Counted from the first letter of the stretch, positions 1-6,615 are shown. The stretch is 7,314 bases of DNA from Cohaesibacteraceae bacterium (GCA_016764535.1 JAESRR010000040.1:6963-14276), one strand, 5' to 3'. Program-made: numbers and translations. Notes: generated from the letters alone by a model not told the origin.

Positions 1-904
1 CCTGCCGATCAGATCTCCCGCCTATTACCAACTCACCCTTATCGGACTGGTTAATGTAAACATCCAGGGCATTTGCAACTACCACAGAATTTAATACAGA
101 CTTGAGTGGTTCTGAAACCAGGGCTTGAAGAACTGTACACTCAATGGGCAACCTTAAACCTGCGGTCTGGGTTATCAGATCTGAATCGCCTGCGGCTACT
201 ACAGCAATTTTTTTTGTATTTATTAATCCACGGGAAGTTTCCACACCCGTTACCTGATTTTCTTCCCTCACTATTTTTTCAACAGTACAATTTTCAATTA
301 TATCAACTCCAAGGGAATCGGCTGCCCGGGCAAAACCCCATGCGACAGCGTCATGTCGAGCCGTTCCTGCATCCGACTGGTATAACGCGCCATGAAGATG
401 AAATCTGTCGTTAGAACCGTCAGCTAGCAGGGGGATTTTTTTGCGAACTTCACGAGGAGAAAGCAGGGCAGACTGGACACCATGAACACGATTGGTAGCA
501 AAAATGCGTCCATGCGACCTATGCTCCTGCTCACTCAGGCTCAATGACAGCAAACCTCGCGCAGAAAACATGATGTTAAAGTTGAGAGAAGCAGACAGTG
601 TTTCATATAATTTTCGGGAGTGTTCATAGATTGCTATGCTTGGGGCGTGCAAATAATTTGATCGTATAACGGTTGTATTTCTACCGGTATTGCCGCCGCC
701 CAGCCAGTTTTTTTCGAGCACGGCCACGTTTTTAATTCCGTGTTTCGAAGCCAGATACCACGCCGTTGCAAGTCCGTGCCCACCTGCTCCGATAATAACA
801 ACGTCGTAATGTGATTTTGGTTCCGGCTTTCTCCAGGCCTCTTTCCAGTCAGAATGATTTTTGAAACCGTGTTTTAACAACGAAAAAAGTGAATACTTCT
901 GCAT
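1..904 (-). CDS. soxB: Sarcosine oxidase beta subunit, 5' part (cut by the left window edge)
   Basis: This is the flavin-bearing, catalytic-type subunit of heterotetrameric sarcosine oxidase, which oxidatively demethylates sarcosine to glycine in the cytoplasm and passes the one-carbon unit to tetrahydrofolate. I translated 301 codons from the ATG at 904-902 with no internal stop. Residues 1-33 (MQKYSLFSLLK...W...AWRKPEP...HYD) resemble the family's N-terminus, which supports this start. The dinucleotide-binding motif VVIIGAGGHGLATAWYLAS lies at 35-53, followed by VLEKNWLGGGNTGRNTTVIR at 62-81. GTARHDAVAWGFARAAD at 180-196 contains His184, in the segment where family members carry the histidine that binds FMN covalently (recalled, not aligned). 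SDKGELVIGG lies near the cut end. Family members are about 410-420 residues, so roughly a quarter is missing. In known clusters soxD, soxA and soxG follow soxB; here they would lie to the left, outside the window. A more distant DAO-family oxidase with another substrate is possible but less likely. The name is unrelated to the sulfur-oxidation SoxB. Confidence 0.9.
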   Translation of the reverse strand, partial: MQKYSLFSLLKHGFKNHSDWKEAWRKPEPKSHYDVVIIGAGGHGLATAWYLASKHGIKNVAVLEKNWLGGGNTGRNTTVIRSNYLHAPSIAIYEHSRKLYETLSASLNFNIMFSARGLLSLSLSEQEHRSHGRIFATNRVHGVQSALLSPREVRKKIPLLADGSNDRFHLHGALYQSDAGTARHDAVAWGFARAADSLGVDIIENCTVEKIVREENQVTGVETSRGLINTKKIAVVAAGDSDLITQTAGLRLPIECTVLQALVSEPLKSVLNSVVVANALDVYINQSDKGELVIGGRSDRQ

Positions 905-1118
905 GACACGGCTCAATACTGACCAAAGTTAATAGAATCCGTTGAATGGTATCCCGTGACTGGTACAGGGGCATAACAAATAATAAAAAATCAGGGTTTC
1001 CTGTGAGTGAAAACGTGCCTGGGCGCGTCATCAGGTCGCGAGGGGATTGAAGTATGCCCGGTCTATGTTTATTGCTGGAGTGTTGTCGGGAACAGTTTGA
1101 ATTCAAGAAGGACCAATT
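905..1118. promoter_or_regulatory. Divergent intergenic region between soxB and the ccm operon
   Basis: These 214 bases separate two outward-facing genes and should hold the promoters of both. No promoter matches well. Toward ccmI, TTGAAG (1047-1052), a 17-base spacer and TATTGC (1070-1075) form a weak sigma-70-like pair. Toward soxB, an AT-rich tract (973-991) contains TATTAT on the minus strand (980-985) but no properly spaced -35 element. A GAATC (935-939) fits the GANTC target of the CcrM methylase found in many alphaproteobacteria, though single copies are common by chance. No credible small gene, tRNA or riboswitch was seen. The short open frames here overlap ccmI or soxB and have no family-like sequence. 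Confidence 0.35.
1106..1112 (+). promoter_or_regulatory. Ribosome binding site of ccmI
   Basis: AGAAGGA sits six bases before a GTG codon at 1119. It is a good Shine-Dalgarno match and the main reason for choosing the GTG start. Confidence 0.7.
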
Positions 1119-2282
1119 GTGCAAGATGCCCTGATCTTCTGGAGCGTTGCTATACTTTTTATGGTTGGTGCCGTGGCCTTTATACTATTGCCGCTCATGA
1201 AACAGTCGAAGTTAAATGACTATGATGCGGTAAACGACCATGCCAGACGAGACATGATTGTCTACAAGGATCAGTTGCGAGAACTTGACCTTGATCTTGA
1301 GCGGGGGCTGATCGGTGCCTCGGAGGCAGCCGCCGCAAGAACCGAAATTGGGCGACGCCTTATTGTTGCCAATGATCTGGTTGTCGAGGAATCGGTATCT
1401 GTAAATGGCATAAATGCAAGGCTTGCTGGTATCGGTGCCTTATTGGTCATTCCGGCAATTGCTCTTGCGTTGTACTACAGTCTTGGATCACCAAATTTAC
1501 CTGATCAACCTTTGGCGATGAGGTTGCAGAAGCCGGCCAAGGAAAAATCCCTGATCGAAATGGTGGCAACTGTTGAACGTCATCTTTCAATTAATCCAAA
1601 GGATGGTCGGGGCTGGGAAATTCTGGGGCCGATATATATGCGCCAGAACCAGTATGCAAAAGCAGTGGCTGCATTCAAAAATGTACTTGTTTTCAACGGA
1701 AAAACGGCGGTAGGCCTAACAAATGTGGCTGAAGCTATTGTATCAAACGATGCTGGATCGGTGTCCGGGGAAGCGGTTCAATATCTTACCGAAGCCCGAA
1801 ACATGGAACCGGAAGCTATACGGCCCCGGTTTTTCCTTGCCATTGCAACAGAACAAACCGGCGATAAAACCGCAGGAACCAAAGCCTGGAAATCATTATT
1901 ACAGCGCGTTCGGGATCCCTCCGAACCGTGGGTTGCCGTTGCCCGTGCGCGGCTAAAGAATTTACAGGATGTAGCGGTGCAAGGTAACGAGGCTGATTTG
2001 CCCGGGCCTGATGCGGATCGAATTCGGGAAGCTGCCAGCTTGTCGGAAGAGGAGCGCCAGGACATGATTTCCGGCATGGTGACACGTTTGAAGTCCCGAC
2101 TTGAAGCAGAAGGTGGTTCGGTCGACGAATGGCTGCGGCTGGTTCGGGTACTGGGAGTTCAGGGCCGCAATAAGGACGCCGTTGATGCTGCCCGACAGGC
2201 ATTGTCTGCCTTCAAGAATAAGCCCAATGAACTGTTACATTTGAATTCGGCTTTTGCCTCAGCTGGTATTGTCATAAATTGA
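1119..2282 (+). CDS. ccmI: Cytochrome c biogenesis protein CcmI (CycH-like)
   Basis: CcmI is an inner-membrane protein that binds apocytochromes c and brings them to the CcmF-CcmH heme ligase. The 387-residue product starts at a GTG with a good ribosome binding site. A first membrane segment lies at about 4-27. It is followed by a loop with the family signature YKDQLRELDLDLERGLI (49-65), then a second membrane segment at about 101-121. The remaining 265 residues are expected in the periplasm. They contain TPR-like helices, for example GWEILGPIYMRQNQYAKAVA at 165-184, and later EAVQYLTEARNMEPEAIRPRFFLA. A conserved-looking C-terminal element with LSEEERQDMISGMVTRLKSRL starts at 308. This two-membrane-segment plus long TPR form is the typical alphaproteobacterial CcmI, unlike the CcmH-CcmI fusion of E. 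coli. It is the first gene of the operon, 47 bp ahead of ccmE. The family call is firm; the exact TPR boundaries are inferred. Confidence 0.95.
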   Translation: MQDALIFWSVAILFMVGAVAFILLPLMKQSKLNDYDAVNDHARRDMIVYKDQLRELDLDLERGLIGASEAAAARTEIGRRLIVANDLVVEESVSVNGINARLAGIGALLVIPAIALALYYSLGSPNLPDQPLAMRLQKPAKEKSLIEMVATVERHLSINPKDGRGWEILGPIYMRQNQYAKAVAAFKNVLVFNGKTAVGLTNVAEAIVSNDAGSVSGEAVQYLTEARNMEPEAIRPRFFLAIATEQTGDKTAGTKAWKSLLQRVRDPSEPWVAVARARLKNLQDVAVQGNEADLPGPDADRIREAASLSEEERQDMISGMVTRLKSRLEAEGGSVDEWLRLVRVLGVQGRNKDAVDAARQALSAFKNKPNELLHLNSAFASAGIVIN

Positions 2283-2329
2283 ACCTGATTTCAGAATAGA
2301 AATCCAATTGAAAATTCAAAGGACCCTGA

Positions 2330-2773
2330 ATGACACGCAAACAAAAACGCCTTTCCATGATAGTGGCAGCCGGTATGGTGCTGGCGTTGGCGGTGGGGCT
2401 GATATTATGGGCCTTGAACGATCAGATTGTATTTTTTAATTCTCCAAGCGATATCACCGAACAAAAAGTCAAGGTTGGTCAACGAATCCGTCTCGGCGGG
2501 TTGGTCGAAGATGATTCCATTGTTCGGGGGGAAGGTACAACAATCGTATTTTCTGTTACCGACAATGCCAATTCAATCAAGGTGAGTTACACGGGAATTT
2601 TGCCTGATTTGTTTCGTGAGGGGCAGGGTGTCGTAACAGAAGGATCACTTCAGGCAGACGGAGTGTTTTTGGCTGATACGGTCCTTGCAAAACACGATGA
2701 AAATTATATGCCCAGAGAAGTTGCTGATACCTTGAAGGAAAAAGGGTATTGGCAGGGTGACAAAACCAAATAG
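2330..2773 (+). CDS. ccmE: Cytochrome c maturation heme chaperone CcmE
   Basis: CcmE is a membrane-anchored periplasmic chaperone. It binds heme covalently through a histidine, receives it from CcmC with the help of CcmAB, and hands it to CcmF. The 147-residue product is a normal length. The basic N-terminus (MTRKQKRL) precedes one membrane anchor at about 9-29. Next is ALNDQIVFFNSPSDI (28-42), typical of the family, and an OB-fold beta barrel (about 44-118) containing RIRLGGLVEDDSIVRGEG and ILPDLFREGQGVV. The heme-binding motif HDENY is at 122-126, with His122 as the attachment residue and Tyr126 as the likely axial ligand (family knowledge). The ATG at 2330 follows AAAGGA (2318-2323) by six bases. 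It lies 47 bp after ccmI and 12 bp before ccmF, consistent with one transcript. All key residues are present. Confidence 0.98.
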   Translation: MTRKQKRLSMIVAAGMVLALAVGLILWALNDQIVFFNSPSDITEQKVKVGQRIRLGGLVEDDSIVRGEGTTIVFSVTDNANSIKVSYTGILPDLFREGQGVVTEGSLQADGVFLADTVLAKHDENYMPREVADTLKEKGYWQGDKTK

Positions 2774-2785
2774 CGGGAAACTGGT

Positions 2786-4759
2786 ATGATTGCTGAACTT
2801 GGTCATTTTGCGTTGGTGCTCGCTTTTGCAATAGCCATCGCACAAACTGTCTTGTCTTTCTGGGGGGCCAGAGCACTGGATGTTCGTCTCATCGATATGG
2901 GGCGAACAGCAGCCGTTACCCAGTTTTTGTTTTTTGGCATGGGCTTCGCCTTTTTGACCATGGCTTATGTCGGGTCGGATTTTTCGGTTAAAAATGTTTG
3001 GGAAAATTCACACTCCACCCAGCCGCTTTTGTACAAATTTACCAGTGTTTGGGGCAATCACGAAGGCTCGATGTTGCTCTGGGTGGTTATATTGTCTCTG
3101 TTTGGGGCACTTGTTGCCGTGTTTGGAAACAATGTTCCTGCATCCTTGCGGGCACTGGTGGTATCTGTCCAGGGTTTGATAACTTCGGTTTTTGCGTTGT
3201 TTTTGCTCGTAACCTCCAATCCTTTTATTCGTCTCGATCCTGCTCCGATTGAAGGACAGGATCTCAATCCAATATTGCAGGATCTTGGCCTCGCAATACA
3301 TCCTCCAATGCTTTATCTGGGTTATGTTGGATTTTCGGTCGCTTTTTCTTTTGCAATTGCTGCGTTGATTGATGGTCGCATTGATGCTGCATGGGCACGC
3401 TGGGTTCGCCCATGGACACTTATTGCCTGGATATTCCTTACTTTGGGCATCGCGATGGGGTCGTATTGGGCGTACTACGAGCTTGGCTGGGGTGGCTGGT
3501 GGTTCTGGGATCCGGTGGAAAATGCATCTTTCATGCCGTGGCTTGCCGGCACGGCTTTGCTTCATTCTGCCATTGTCATGGAAAAACGTGATGCGTTAAA
3601 AGTCTGGACAATACTGCTGGCAATTCTAACGTTTTCCTTAAGTCTACTTGGGGCTTTTCTTGTTAGATCCGGAATTTTAACATCGGTCCATTCCTTTGCC
3701 AGTGATCCCGAGCGCGGGTTGTTCATTCTCATGATTTTGTTTGGCTTTATCGGGGGGGCGTTGACATTATTTGCATGGCGTGGGCCTCAACTCAGTCAGG
3801 GCGGTTTGTTTCAGCCAATCAGTCGCGAAGGTGCATTGGTATTCAATAATTTGTTTATCTCGGCTGCAACAATTGCAGTTTTGACAGGCACCTTGTATCC
3901 GCTCGCGCTGGAAGCAATAAATGGCTCCAAAATATCGGTTGGTGCCCCGTTTTTTAACATCACTTTTGGACCGTTGATGGTTCCTCTTTTGATTGCAATC
4001 CCCTTTGGTCCATTAATGACCTGGAAGCGTGGGGATCTACTTGCTGTAGCTCAACGATTGATGTTTGTTTTTGGATTGGTAATTGTTGTCACACTGGCAT
4101 TCGTGGCTTTCCATGATGGCGGCCCGGTTCTGGCACCAATTGGAATTGGTTTGTCCGTTTGGCTGGTTGCCGGGAGTCTGGTTGATCTTTGGGAGCGATC
4201 CAAACTCGGGAAAGTGCCATTTAGCACTTCAGTTGCGCGTCTGACCGGGCTTCCCCGTTCTGTTTGGGGAACCACTTTTGGACATATGGGGATGGGTGTG
4301 GCTCTGCTTGGTATTGTATATGTTTCTGCGTTTGAAATCGAAACCGTTCTGGTTATGAAACCTGGTGAAACAACTCAAATTGCCGGTTTTGATGTAAAAT
4401 ATAACGGAATTAGAGAAGAAAGCGGGCCAAATTATAGCCAGGTTATCGGCACTTTTGTCATTAGTATTGATGGTCAACAACGCTCTATTTTGGAACCGGC
4501 AAAACGTATATACCAGGCTCGCCAGGTACCGACAACAGAAGCAGCACGATATGGATCACCATCGGAGTTATATATATCAATAGGTGATTTCCAGAAGGAC
4601 GAGGGCATTGTGGTGCGTATCTATTACAAACCACTAATTCAGTTGATTTGGATTGGTTGTATCTTCATGGCTTTTGGCGGCGCTATTTCGTTGACTGATA
4701 GACGATTACGTGTCGGTGCGCCCAAAAGAGCCAGGGCTAAACAGGCAATGGCAGGATGA
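2786..4759 (+). CDS. ccmF: Cytochrome c-type biogenesis heme lyase subunit CcmF
   Basis: CcmF is the large polytopic inner-membrane core of the System I heme ligase. It takes heme from holo-CcmE and, with CcmH, attaches it to apocytochromes c on the periplasmic side. The 657-residue product is a normal length and has many membrane segments. The WWD heme-handling signature of the CcmC/CcmF superfamily is at 234-248 (GWGGWWFWDPVENAS). The four histidines expected from E. coli work are at matching places: His172 (in AIHPPMLYLGY) and His302 (in SVHSFASDPERG) as the external heme ligands, and His260 (in ALLHSA) and His500 (in TTFGHMGMG) as ligands of the intramembrane heme b. These assignments are by motif and approximate position, not by alignment. 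A periplasmic domain lies at about 512-612 and a last membrane helix at about 615-635. The ribosome binding site is weak (GGGAA, 2775-2779). The start lies 12 bp after ccmE, so translational coupling is likely. The ccmH start follows the stop by four bases. Confidence 0.98.
   Translation: MIAELGHFALVLAFAIAIAQTVLSFWGARALDVRLIDMGRTAAVTQFLFFGMGFAFLTMAYVGSDFSVKNVWENSHSTQPLLYKFTSVWGNHEGSMLLWVVILSLFGALVAVFGNNVPASLRALVVSVQGLITSVFALFLLVTSNPFIRLDPAPIEGQDLNPILQDLGLAIHPPMLYLGYVGFSVAFSFAIAALIDGRIDAAWARWVRPWTLIAWIFLTLGIAMGSYWAYYELGWGGWWFWDPVENASFMPWLAGTALLHSAIVMEKRDALKVWTILLAILTFSLSLLGAFLVRSGILTSVHSFASDPERGLFILMILFGFIGGALTLFAWRGPQLSQGGLFQPISREGALVFNNLFISAATIAVLTGTLYPLALEAINGSKISVGAPFFNITFGPLMVPLLIAIPFGPLMTWKRGDLLAVAQRLMFVFGLVIVVTLAFVAFHDGGPVLAPIGIGLSVWLVAGSLVDLWERSKLGKVPFSTSVARLTGLPRSVWGTTFGHMGMGVALLGIVYVSAFEIETVLVMKPGETTQIAGFDVKYNGIREESGPNYSQVIGTFVISIDGQQRSILEPAKRIYQARQVPTTEAARYGSPSELYISIGDFQKDEGIVVRIYYKPLIQLIWIGCIFMAFGGAISLTDRRLRVGAPKRARAKQAMAG
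4751..4756 (+). promoter_or_regulatory. Ribosome binding site of ccmH, within the end of ccmF
   Basis: GCAGGA lies in the last two sense codons of ccmF, seven bases before the ATG at 4764. It favours that start over the longer in-frame option at 4710, which would overlap ccmF by 50 bases and put 18 polar residues in front of the signal peptide. Confidence 0.6.
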
Positions 4760-4763
4760 CATT

Positions 4764-5240
4764 ATGAAGAAGTTTGCCCATTTGTTCGTTCTTGTTATTT
4801 TCATTGGCTGGTTGTCTGTGGTCCAGGCGTTTGCGATAGCTCCGGGAGAAGCGCTGGATGATCCGGTATTGGAGAGCAGGGCGAGAGTGCTCTCCGGTGT
4901 ATTAAGATGCCTTGTGTGTCAAAATCAATCCATTGATGATTCTGATGCACCTCTTGCGCGTGATCTACGGTTACTGGTTCGGGAACGTCTGGTGGCGGGA
5001 GATACAAATCAGGAAATTTTGACTTACCTTGTGGCAAGATATGGTGAATTTGTGTTACTCAAACCTTCGTTTGCCTGGCACACGATGGTTCTTTGGTTCG
5101 GGGCTCCATTTGCCTTTTTGTTGGGGCTGTTTGGTGTCTACAGGAGCTACAAATCGCGCATCCGAAATGCCGCGAGTACATCTTCAGGTTTGAGTGATAC
5201 TGAACAGGAACAACTGAGGAAAATACTAGAGCAGGATTGA
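4764..5240 (+). CDS. ccmH: Cytochrome c-type biogenesis thiol oxidoreductase CcmH (CycL-like)
   Basis: CcmH is a membrane-anchored periplasmic protein. It keeps apocytochrome CxxCH cysteines reduced, or forms mixed disulfides with them, so that CcmF can attach heme. The 158-residue product begins with a signal peptide (MKKFAHLFVLVIFIGWL...), with a likely cleavage after the AFA at 22-24. The redox motif is RCLVCQNQSIDDSDAPLARD at 48-67, with Cys49 and Cys52. Helices with LRLLVRERLVAGDTNQEI and YLVARYGEFVLLKP follow and are typical of the three-helix CcmH fold. A C-terminal membrane helix lies at about 103-125, then a basic cytoplasmic tail. This is the short CcmH form; the TPR part fused to it in E. 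coli is supplied here by the separate ccmI. It is the last canonical gene of the operon, and ccmG is absent between ccmF and ccmH. Confidence 0.97.
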   Translation: MKKFAHLFVLVIFIGWLSVVQAFAIAPGEALDDPVLESRARVLSGVLRCLVCQNQSIDDSDAPLARDLRLLVRERLVAGDTNQEILTYLVARYGEFVLLKPSFAWHTMVLWFGAPFAFLLGLFGVYRSYKSRIRNAASTSSGLSDTEQEQLRKILEQD

Positions 5241-5256
5241 TATTCAAATCAGTATT
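5222..5256. repeat. Imperfect inverted repeat across the ccmH stop codon
   Basis: AATACT (5222-5227) pairs with AGTATT (5251-5256), and just inside GATT (5235-5238) pairs with AATC (5247-5250), leaving a seven-base bulge on the left arm. The stems are AT-rich and no T-run follows, so this is not a convincing intrinsic terminator. It could be a weak processing or attenuation structure, or chance. Confidence 0.3.
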
Positions 5257-5280
5257 GTGACGGCACGCGGAGCAATTTCA

Positions 5281-5287
5281 AAAGAGG
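5281..5287 (+). promoter_or_regulatory. Ribosome binding site deciding the hydrolase-OsmC start
   Basis: AAAGAGG lies five bases before the ATG at 5293. The alternative in-frame GTG at 5257 would add twelve residues and has no clear Shine-Dalgarno sequence, so the ATG is preferred. Confidence 0.65.
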
Positions 5288-5292
5288 CGATT

Positions 5293-6528
5293 ATGACAAT
5301 TCAGACAAACTCTGTTGAATTTATTGGTAGCCAGGGCGAGCTTCTCAAAGCCAAACTGGATATGCCAACCGGAATGGTTCAGGCAATTGCTCTGTTCGCG
5401 CATTGTTTTACCTGTTCAAAGGATCTGTTGGCCTCCCGGCACATTGCTGCAACATTGGCAGCACGCGGTATTGGTGTTTTGCGTTTTGATTTTACCGGAC
5501 TTGGCGCAAGCGGTGGCGATTTTTCAAATACTAATTTTTCATCAAATGTAGAGGACCTGGTACTGGCGGCCGGATTCCTGCGTGAAAACTATCGAGCACC
5601 TTCAATTCTTGTTGGACATTCTCTGGGTGGGGCCGCAGTACTCATGGCTGCAGCGGATATTAGGGAAATCAAGGCCGTCGCCACAATTGGTGCACCGTTT
5701 GAAGCTGAACATGTAGTTCATAACTTCGGAGTAAAACTTGATGAAATCGCGGAGAAAGGTTTGGCAGAAGTCACATTGGGCGGTCGGTCGTTCACCATTC
5801 GCAAGCAATTTATTGATGATCTGAATCAACAGAATATGTCAAATCAAATAGGGTCATTGAAAACGGCGTTGATGGTTTTGCATTCGCCGATTGATCAAAC
5901 CGTCGGCATAGAAAATGCTGCTGCGATATTTACAGCCGCCAAACATCCAAAAACATTTGTTTCACTGGATAGTGCAGATCACTTGCTCTCGGGCAAAAAA
6001 GATGCGGCATACGCGGCCGAAATGATCGCGACCTGGGCGACCCGTTTTCTGGATGAACCTGAAATTGAAGTTCCTGAACATGAAGGTGTGTTGGTTATTG
6101 AGACTGGCAGAGGCAAGTATCAAAATCGTGTACATGTGCGCAATCACATATTGCTTGCTGATGAGCCGAAGTCTGTTGGTGGCCTCGACACGGGACCAAC
6201 ACCATACGATTATCTTGCAGGCGCAATAGCCGCCTGCACATCGATGACACTTCGTATTTATGCTGACTTTAAAAAATTACCACTGGAAAAAGTGGAAGTC
6301 GAAGTTGTACACGCAAAAGTTCACGCCCGGGATTGTGACGCCTGTTCGCTGGAGGATTTGGAAAAAACCAATAGCAAAGGTAAAATTGATCGTTTTGAAC
6401 GGCGTTTGAAGCTTCATGGCCCATTGTCGCAATCTGAAAAAGCGTCATTGTTGCGCATAGCCGACAAATGCCCGGTTCACCAAACAGTCGAGAATGGCGC
6501 CGCTATTGTCACCAGGCTGACTGACTAG
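5293..6528 (+). CDS. Bifunctional alpha/beta hydrolase / OsmC family protein
   Basis: This is a predicted cytoplasmic two-domain enzyme of 411 residues. The N-terminal half (about 10-255) is an alpha/beta hydrolase. The nucleophile elbow GHSLGG is at 108-113 (Ser110), with probable acid Asp201 (HSPIDQTVG) and base His230 (SADHLL). Other family-like stretches are FAHCFTCSKDLLASRHIA (35-52) and RFDFTGLGASGGDFSNTNFS (64-83). The C-terminal part (about 265-411) is an OsmC-like domain with GLDTGPTPYDYLAGAIAACT (297-316). It carries the two cysteines expected of the peroxide-reducing pair, Cys315 (AACTSM) and Cys393 (DKCPVHQTV). OsmC and Ohr proteins reduce organic hydroperoxides; the fused hydrolase may act on lipid or ester substrates, but no substrate can be read from sequence. 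The same fusion is known in other bacteria. There is no signal peptide. It lies 52 bp behind ccmH without a strong terminator, so read-through from the ccm operon is plausible but unproven. Confidence 0.94.
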   Translation: MTIQTNSVEFIGSQGELLKAKLDMPTGMVQAIALFAHCFTCSKDLLASRHIAATLAARGIGVLRFDFTGLGASGGDFSNTNFSSNVEDLVLAAGFLRENYRAPSILVGHSLGGAAVLMAAADIREIKAVATIGAPFEAEHVVHNFGVKLDEIAEKGLAEVTLGGRSFTIRKQFIDDLNQQNMSNQIGSLKTALMVLHSPIDQTVGIENAAAIFTAAKHPKTFVSLDSADHLLSGKKDAAYAAEMIATWATRFLDEPEIEVPEHEGVLVIETGRGKYQNRVHVRNHILLADEPKSVGGLDTGPTPYDYLAGAIAACTSMTLRIYADFKKLPLEKVEVEVVHAKVHARDCDACSLEDLEKTNSKGKIDRFERRLKLHGPLSQSEKASLLRIADKCPVHQTVENGAAIVTRLTD

Positions 6529-6537
6529 TTCAAAATG

Positions 6538-6566
6538 CTTGCTTCTTACCAGGAGTGTGGTATTCA
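6538..6566 (+). promoter_or_regulatory. Possible promoter of the Hsp70-family gene
   Basis: CTTG (6538-6541) is followed after 17 bases by GGTATTC (6559-6565). The spacing and the CTTG and TAT cores recall the alphaproteobacterial heat-shock (sigma-32) promoter, but several -10 positions do not fit. Read as sigma-70, it is TTGCTT, 16 bases, TATTCA, also weak. Its position 50 bases or more before an Hsp70-family start is what makes it worth listing. Confidence 0.25.
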
Positions 6567-6575
6567 GCGCGCCCC

Positions 6576-6594
6576 GACGGACGTGTAAGTCGTC
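6576..6594 (+). other. Small hairpin in the leader of the Hsp70-family gene
   Basis: GACGG (6576-6580) and C6582 pair with GTCGTC (6589-6594) around a GTGTAA loop, with one bulged A and one G-T pair. No T-run follows, so it is not a Rho-independent terminator. It ends seven bases before the Shine-Dalgarno sequence (6602-6607). The stem is short and may be chance. Confidence 0.25.
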
Positions 6595-6601
6595 ATTTCA
6601 T

Positions 6602-6607
6602 GCAGGA
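6602..6607 (+). promoter_or_regulatory. Ribosome binding site of the Hsp70-family gene
   Basis: GCAGGA lies eight bases before the ATG at 6616. The encoded protein reaches the nucleotide-binding motif within seven residues, which supports this start. Confidence 0.5.
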
Positions 6608-6615
6608 CGGCCGCT

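Noticed and set aside
106..414. Plus-strand open frame of 102 codons inside soxB
   Set aside because: It lies antisense to a continuous, motif-rich soxB frame and has low-complexity Leu/Gln/Phe content with no family resemblance.
905..1118. A riboswitch, for example glycine-type, upstream of soxB
   Set aside because: I looked for conserved glycine-riboswitch cores and paired helices and saw none, and there is no terminator-like stem with a T-run.
849..1124. Minus-strand 91-codon frame across the soxB start and the divergent region
   Set aside because: It overlaps the 5' end of soxB on the same strand in a different frame and starts inside ccmI. The protein has no domain-like sequence.
1007..1219. 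70-codon frame ahead of and overlapping ccmI, rich in cysteine
   Set aside because: No ribosome binding site or recognisable motif. It runs 100 bases into ccmI in another frame, so it is a chance frame.
3008..3565. 185-codon minus-strand frame inside ccmF
   Set aside because: It is antisense to highly conserved ccmF membrane segments including the WWD region. Its composition is that of a reverse-complement shadow.
4710..4763. Longer ccmH start overlapping ccmF
   Set aside because: The added 18 residues are polar and would precede a normal signal peptide. The ATG at 4764 has a better ribosome binding site and the usual operon spacing.
5257..5292. GTG start adding twelve residues to the hydrolase-OsmC protein
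   Set aside because: It has no Shine-Dalgarno site, whereas the ATG at 5293 is preceded by AAAGAGG and gives an N-terminus leading directly into the first beta strand.
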